Part shown: one piece after another, positions 60,401-64,000 of the stretch | Numbering within the stretch: the first letter of the stretch is position 1 | Layout of the letters: the number at the start of each line of letters is the position of its first letter | Assembly (NCBI RefSeq): GCF_900107155.1 | Contig: NZ_FNOX01000007.1 | Span: 242,483-306,482, forward strand | Length of the DNA: 64,000 nucleotides | Direction of reading: 5' to 3' | From: Pseudomonas salomonii | GTDB lineage: Bacteria; Pseudomonadota; Gammaproteobacteria; Pseudomonadales; Pseudomonadaceae | Translations under genes and position numbers: made by a program | The notes under the pieces: generated by a model | The model's database searches: none | The model's input: only the letters and a program-made list of their open reading frames with translations | What the model was told of the DNA's origin: nothing

Positions 60401-63255
60401 CGGCGGGGCAGGAAATCAGCCCGGCGCCGGCGCGGGTGCAGGCCCTGCGCGAATTGCTCGATGAAGCCCTCGACCCGTCGGCCACCGGCCTGATCAAAAG
60501 CGACGGCAGCCGTACCTTCAGCATCGCTGAATTGGGTGCGGCCACGGCGCAGTTGAGCCAGGACACGGCGATGGACGATGAGATCGTCGAGATCTTCCTC
60601 GAAGAAGCCGTGGACATCCTCGACAGCGCCGGGCAGTCGCTCAAGCGCTGGCTGCTGGAGCCCGACAGCGCCGCGCCGTTGTCTTCATTGCAGCGAGACT
60701 TGCACACCCTCAAGGGTGGCGCGCGCATGGCCGAAATCGGCCCGATTGGCGACCTGGCCCATGAGCTGGAAGGCCTTTACGAAGGTTTGGTGGACCGCCG
60801 TTACAGCTACTCCACCGAGTTGTCCCACGTGTTGATGGCCAGTCACGAGCGGCTGGCCTTGCAGCTCGATCAACTGCAAGACCAACAACCCCTGAGCGAC
60901 TCCAGCGACTTGATCGCGCAACTGCGCGAGTTGCGCCACAGCAGCACGCCAGCGGCCCCCGTCGCAGCATCCGAAGTAGCGACCGCCGACCCCGAGTTGC
61001 TGGAAATTTTCCTCGAAGAAGCCGCCGATATTCTCGACAGCTCCGGCAGCGCGCTGGTGCGTTGGCAAGCCGAGCCGAACAATCGCCAGGAAGTGGAAAC
61101 CCTGCTGCGCGACCTGCACACCCTCAAGGGCGGCGCGCGCATGGTCGAAATCGGGCCGATTGGCGACCTGGCCCATGAGCTGGAATTTCTCTACGAAGGG
61201 TTGTCGGCCGGTTTGCTGGCGCCGTCGCCGGAACTGTTTTCGCTGCTGCAAGGTTGCCACGACCGTCTGGCGCAGATGATCGATGCCGTGGCGGACGGTT
61301 TGCCGGTGGGCTCGGTGGACAAGCTGATCGAGCGGATCAAAAGCCTGGTGCACCCGAGTGATGAGCCGCTGGCGCCGGTTGCACTGCCCGCCGGCAAGGC
61401 CGAAGCGGCGGTCGACCCGGCTGCGGACATGGTGAAAATCTCCGCCGATTTGCTCGACGATCTGGTCAACCTGGCCGGCGAAACCTCGATCTTCCGGGGG
61501 CGCATCGAGCAGCAGGTCAATGATGCGCGCACGGCCCTCAACGAGGTCGAAACCACCATTGAGCGCATGCGCGACCAACTGCGCCGCCTCGACAGCGAAA
61601 CCCAGGGCCGTATCCTCAGCCGTCAGCAGGCCGAGGCCGAGCGCCTGGGTTATGAAGAATTCGACCCGCTGGAAATGGACCGCCATTCGCAGTTGCAGCA
61701 ACTGTCCCGTGCGTTGTCCGAGTCCGCTTCCGACTTGCTGGACCTCAAGGAAACCCTCGACCGCCGCAACCAGGATGCGCACAACCTGTTGCAGCAACAG
61801 GCGCGTATCAACACCGAGTTGCAAGAAGGTCTGATGCGCACGCGCATGGTGCCGTTTGAACGTATGCTGCCGCGCCTCAAGCGCATCGTGCGGCAGGTGG
61901 CGCAGGAGTTGGGCAAGGACGTGGAGTTCGTGGTCGGCAATGCCGAAGGCGAGATGGACCGCAACGTGCTGGAACGTATGGCCGCGCCGCTGGAACACAT
62001 GCTGCGCAACGCCGTCGACCATGGCCTTGAGTCCCGCGAAGCACGTGTGCTGGCGGGCAAACCGGAAAAGGGTCGTATCACCCTGGACCTGACCCACGAA
62101 GGCGGCGATATCGTGTTCGACATGCGTGACGACGGCGCCGGCGTGCCGCTGGACGCGGTGCGGCGCAAGGCGATCAAGCGCGGCCTGCTCGGCCCCCATC
62201 AAGAGATCAGCGACCGTGACGTGTTGCAGTTCATCCTGCAACCGGGCTTCTCGACGGCGGAGAAAATCACTCAGATTTCCGGGCGCGGCGTGGGCATGGA
62301 CGTGGTGCACGAAGAAGTGCGCCAGCTTGGCGGCTCGATGGTGATTGACTCCACGCCCGGTGCGGGCGTGCACTTTCGTATTCGCCTGCCGTTTACCGTG
62401 TCGGTCAACCGGGCACTGATGGTGCAGTGCGCGGACGATCAATATGCGATCCCGCTCAACACCATCGAAGGCCTGGTGCGTGTGCTGCCCCACGAGTTGG
62501 CCGGGCACTATCAGCAAGACCCGCCGCGTTATGAATATGGCGGCCAGCGTTACGAATTGTTCTACCTTGGCGACCTGCTGCATACCGTCAGCCGCCCCAA
62601 ATTGCTCGGCCAATACCAGCCGGTGCCGATGCTGCTGGTGCAATACAACGAACGGCGCGTGGCGGTGCATGTGGATGCCATGGTCGGTACGCGGGAGATA
62701 GTGGTGAAGGGCCTGGGGCCGCAGTTTGCGGGCGTGCAGGGCTTGTCCGGTGCGACCATCCTGGGTGATGGCCGCGTGGTGCTGATCATCGATCTGCTCG
62801 CGCACATCCGCGCCCGCCAACCAGCGTTGCCGGCCCAGGCGGTCGATGCGCCGCTGGTCCTCAACGACCCACTGAAAAAACGCCCGCTGCTGGTGCTGGT
62901 GGTGGACGATTCGGTCACCGTGCGCAAAGTCACCAGCCGCCTGCTGGAACGCAACGGCATGAACGTGCTCACCGCCAAAGACGGCATCGACGCTATCGCC
63001 TTGCTCGAAGAACACACCCCGGACCTGATGCTGCTCGACATTGAAATGCCGCGCATGGACGGCTTCGAAGTGGCGATCCAGGTGCGCAATGACCCGCGCC
63101 TGATGCGCCTGCCGATCATCATGATCACCTCGCGCACCGGGCAAAAACACCGCGACCGCGCCATGGCCATCGGCGTCAACGACTACCTCGGCAAGCCGTA
63201 CCAGGAGTCGGTGCTGCTGGAGAGCATCGCCTACTGGAGCAAGTCCCATGCTTGA
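57421..63255 (+). CDS. chpA: Hybrid chemosensory histidine kinase ChpA
   Basis: A 1944-residue CheA-type hybrid kinase of the Pil-Chp system. Two N-terminal Hpt-like modules lack a clear phospho-histidine context (near residues 48 and 480). Four canonical Hpt domains carry HTLKG with histidines at 656, 794, 1095 and 1233. Dimerisation starts near 1340 (ADLLDDLVNLAGETS). The ATPase has the N box with Asn1530 (HMLRNAVDHGLE) and DMRDDGAGVPLDAV. A CheW domain follows (1660-1800), then a receiver with phosphoacceptor Asp1873 (LLDIEMPRMDG). P. aeruginosa ChpA is longer (about 2470 residues). GCGGAG precedes the ATG. The stop overlaps chpC. Confidence 0.96.
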   Translation: MVDRHDYVALEWVKGDIAETLKQARSALDAFVETHDSDAIAECLAAIHQVHGALQMVEFYGAALLAEEIEELTLALQAERVGQRDESIRLLQQALSQLPLYLDRVHSARRDLPLVVLPLLNDLRSARGESLLSETSLFSPQLLSIAPLPDEALARRAVPELHEQLRQWHHLLQQALAGLLREDHGPSNLEDMARVFARLEALCQGAPLLPLWQVTSALVEGMLTGVIANSPALRSLLKASDKQLKRLLAQGIGGINQPAPDELLKSLLFYVAKVTRPTPRMQSLKERYGLDEALPDSAVVDAERARLAGPDRNAMGSVLGALCEELVRVKERLDLFVRSDRQHTDDLDTLLAPLRQIADTLAVLGFGQPRKVIIDQLAVVLSLVQGHREPNDAVLMDVAGALLYVEATLAGMVGTVEPESREESRLPTTDLTQIHQLVIRESCQCLRQAKELVIDCIEADWDRQRLESLPELLSQVRGALAMIPLPRAASLMRGCTDYVDEQLMVNDTPPTQAQLAHFAEVISSLEYYLERMLQDADAAGERVLELATQGLAALGYLPAEKPWRQALVAPEGALSADSTPSQSQFDALASPITRLNPPALHRPGSLLPPPADEEPIDDELREVFLEETDEVLDVLHRHLPNSADKTAQGEMRRAFHTLKGSGRMVRALVLAELAWAVENLLNRVLERSVALDPDVQHVLDEAVALLPELIADFATDDQHQRDEVDALAARAHALASGSATETSGSAKAEPHDPMLLEIFRNEAQSHLESINHFLQQAAEHVPLQVSDELQRALHTLKGSAYMAGVLPIAELARPLDHLTREYKAHRLPLDLDEVELLLEAEGLFQRGLRQLDSDPLVPIKGAPDLISRTQRLLDQQLQALLDAPSTGLRIKRDPQLIANFLAQGMDILLDAESLLRRWQQHPGERQELTALLDELTTLGEGAHIADLHSIDELCEALLDLYGAVEESSLAVSERFFHEAEQAHDALINMLDQLAAGQEISPAPARVQALRELLDEALDPSATGLIKSDGSRTFSIAELGAATAQLSQDTAMDDEIVEIFLEEAVDILDSAGQSLKRWLLEPDSAAPLSSLQRDLHTLKGGARMAEIGPIGDLAHELEGLYEGLVDRRYSYSTELSHVLMASHERLALQLDQLQDQQPLSDSSDLIAQLRELRHSSTPAAPVAASEVATADPELLEIFLEEAADILDSSGSALVRWQAEPNNRQEVETLLRDLHTLKGGARMVEIGPIGDLAHELEFLYEGLSAGLLAPSPELFSLLQGCHDRLAQMIDAVADGLPVGSVDKLIERIKSLVHPSDEPLAPVALPAGKAEAAVDPAADMVKISADLLDDLVNLAGETSIFRGRIEQQVNDARTALNEVETTIERMRDQLRRLDSETQGRILSRQQAEAERLGYEEFDPLEMDRHSQLQQLSRALSESASDLLDLKETLDRRNQDAHNLLQQQARINTELQEGLMRTRMVPFERMLPRLKRIVRQVAQELGKDVEFVVGNAEGEMDRNVLERMAAPLEHMLRNAVDHGLESREARVLAGKPEKGRITLDLTHEGGDIVFDMRDDGAGVPLDAVRRKAIKRGLLGPHQEISDRDVLQFILQPGFSTAEKITQISGRGVGMDVVHEEVRQLGGSMVIDSTPGAGVHFRIRLPFTVSVNRALMVQCADDQYAIPLNTIEGLVRVLPHELAGHYQQDPPRYEYGGQRYELFYLGDLLHTVSRPKLLGQYQPVPMLLVQYNERRVAVHVDAMVGTREIVVKGLGPQFAGVQGLSGATILGDGRVVLIIDLLAHIRARQPALPAQAVDAPLVLNDPLKKRPLLVLVVDDSVTVRKVTSRLLERNGMNVLTAKDGIDAIALLEEHTPDLMLLDIEMPRMDGFEVAIQVRNDPRLMRLPIIMITSRTGQKHRDRAMAIGVNDYLGKPYQESVLLESIAYWSKSHA

Positions 63256-63703
63256 CCACCGCACCAGCCAACTCACCGGCCTGTTGTTGCCCTTGGCCGA
63301 CCGTCACTTGGTGCTGCCCAATGTCGCCATCGCCGAGCTGATCGACTTCCAGCGCGGCGAACCGGCCAGCGATGCGCCGCCGTGGTACCTGCGGCAAGTG
63401 ACCTGGCGCGACCGGCAAATACCCCTGATCAGCTTCGAAGCGGTGTGCGGCGAAGCAATCCTGACCGCCGAGCGCTCGCGCATCGTGGTGCTGAACGCGC
63501 TGGGCGGGCGGCCGACGTTGAAGTTTATTGCGCTGGTGATCCAGGGCATTCCCCGCTCGTACAAGCTCGACAGCGAATTGAGCTACGTAGACGTGCCACT
63601 GTGCCCGCTGGAACTGGCGGCGGTGCAGGTGGGCGAGCACGTGGCGAAAGTGCCGGATTTGATGGGGCTTGAAGCGCTGTTGGTCGAGTCCGGCCTGGCC
63701 TGA
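63248..63703 (+). CDS. chpC: CheW-like adaptor ChpC
   Basis: A 151-residue CheW-type adaptor. The recognisable parts are LLLPLADRHLVLPNVAIAEL, WYLRQVTWRDRQIPLISFEA and ALVIQGIPRSYKLDS. It overlaps the end of chpA by 8 bases; in P. aeruginosa the chpB methylesterase gene lies between the two. In that species chpC has an accessory role. The last 38 codons occur again, diverged but almost unchanged in protein sequence, at 63847-63960 downstream. Confidence 0.93.
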   Translation: MLDHRTSQLTGLLLPLADRHLVLPNVAIAELIDFQRGEPASDAPPWYLRQVTWRDRQIPLISFEAVCGEAILTAERSRIVVLNALGGRPTLKFIALVIQGIPRSYKLDSELSYVDVPLCPLELAAVQVGEHVAKVPDLMGLEALLVESGLA

Positions 63704-63710
63704 CGGCGAT

Positions 63711-63846
63711 GATCGTTCCCACGCTCCGCGTGGGAATGCATCCCGTGACGCTCCGCATCACCCTTGCGCTGGTCTTGAGCCTTGCACTGCCTGGCGGGAC
63801 GCGGAGCGTCCCAGGCGGCATTCCCACGCGGAGCGTGGGAACGATC
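63711..63846. repeat. GATC-type palindromic repeat, copy R4
   Basis: A 136-bp element bounded by GATCGTTCCCACGC and GCGTGGGAACGATC, longer inside than copies R1-R3 because of an extra central stretch. It separates the chpC end from the second copy of the chpC tail. Confidence 0.9.
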
Positions 63847-63960
63847 GACGTGCCACTGTGCCCGCTGGAACTTGCGGCAGTGCAGGTGGGCGAGCACGTG
63901 GCGAAGGTGTCGGACTTGATGGGGTTGGAGGCGTTGTTGGTCGAATCTGGCCTGGCCTGA
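63847..63960 (+). pseudogene. Orphan second copy of the chpC 3' end
   Basis: 114 bases repeat the last 38 codons of chpC (63590-63703) at an exact offset of 257 bp. There are 11 base differences in ten codons; nine codons are silent and one changes Pro to Ser (in KVSDLMGLE). The copy has no start of its own in chpC frame: the frame to the left enters repeat R4. It is followed by the same 40 bases as the true chpC end. It is a relic rather than a gene; an artificial open frame from 63709 across R4 into it should not be annotated. Confidence 0.9.
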
Positions 63961-63967
63961 CGGCGAT

Positions 63968-64000
63968 GATCGTTCCCACGCTCCGCGTGGGAATGCATCC
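63968..64000. repeat. GATC-type palindromic repeat, copy R5 (cut by the window edge)
   Basis: The left end of another GATC-type element, GATCGTTCCCACGCTCCGCG and onward, identical over its visible length to R4. The right part lies beyond the window. Confidence 0.85.

Noticed and set aside
60685..63276. An 863-codon open frame on the minus strand opposite chpA, and a 648-codon one at 58423-60369
   Set aside because: Both lie wholly antisense to chpA, whose motifs are clear. Long antisense frames are expected in GC-rich codon usage; the translations are rich in His, Gln and Arg and show no family motif.
63709..63960. An 83-codon frame joining repeat R4 to the second chpC tail
   Set aside because: Its first half is translated palindromic repeat and its second half is the relic tail. 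The start codon has no Shine-Dalgarno sequence.
1..64000. Insertion sequences, prophage genes, tRNA or rRNA genes
   Set aside because: No transposase, integrase, phage structural protein or tRNA-like cloverleaf was recognised by eye. A tRNAscan and Rfam search would settle the RNA part.

Overview
The window is a 64 kb piece of a Pseudomonas chromosome, most likely of the P. fluorescens group. From folA to the chemosensory pili genes, gene content and order follow from memory the P. aeruginosa PAO1 segment from about PA0350 to PA0415. The sequence is GC-rich and carries two REP palindrome types typical of fluorescent pseudomonads. I saw no tRNA, rRNA, insertion sequence, prophage or CRISPR array. 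Most of the window is conserved core genome; the accessory parts are the left 6.5 kb, the repeats and the right edge.

Layout. 1-5164: import and breakdown of 2-aminoethylphosphonate or a related aminophosphonate (ABC ATPase fragment, fused permease, binding protein, FAD oxidoreductase, PhnZ-like HD oxygenase). 5262-6451: two adjacent paralogous genes of unknown function, built from a duplicated unit of about 85 residues with acidic calcium-type loops; this is the best candidate here for something undescribed. 6438-9204: a GTPase/membrane-protein pair (DUF3482/DUF2868). 9274-19369: folA, a cystine symporter, phosphorylcholine phosphatase, ilvD, an MFS exporter, rlmI, an HDOD protein and mutM. 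19415-25816: ferredoxin, coaD, an alcohol/aldehyde oxidation operon (aldehyde dehydrogenase, Tat lipoprotein, GMC oxidoreductase) divergent from a TetR regulator, and sseA. 25937-30469: an alpha/beta hydrolase, rsmD and paired M16 peptidases. 30808-34885: ftsY-ftsE-ftsX and rpoH. 35023-44912: mtgA, a DUF423 protein, thiS-thiG-trmB, then the leftward operon metX-metW-DUF4426-rdgB-hemW-DUF3392 and yggS-proC-yggT. 44970-53598: pilT, an NlpC/P60 protein, a TM2 protein, pyrR-pyrB-pyrC', yqgE-ruvX, tonB and gshB. 53838-63703: the Pil-Chp chemosensory cluster pilG-pilH-pilI-pilJ-chpA-chpC.

The right part is centred on type IV pili: the retraction ATPase PilT, a TonB3-like protein and the Pil-Chp pathway. 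Compared with P. aeruginosa the cluster lacks pilK (methyltransferase), chpB (methylesterase) and pilU, and ChpA is shorter. After chpC the sequence enters a 257-bp tandem arrangement in which the chpC tail and the flanking palindrome recur. The two tail copies differ almost only at silent positions, which suggests an incomplete allele exchange.

Two repeat families lie between genes: about ten REP/REPIN units in two sequence types, mostly between convergent genes, and four complete GATC-bounded palindromic elements of 112-136 bp plus one cut by the window edge. I also mark candidate promoters, operators and terminators that can be read by eye. Functions are assigned from recognised motifs and gene order; no database search was run.
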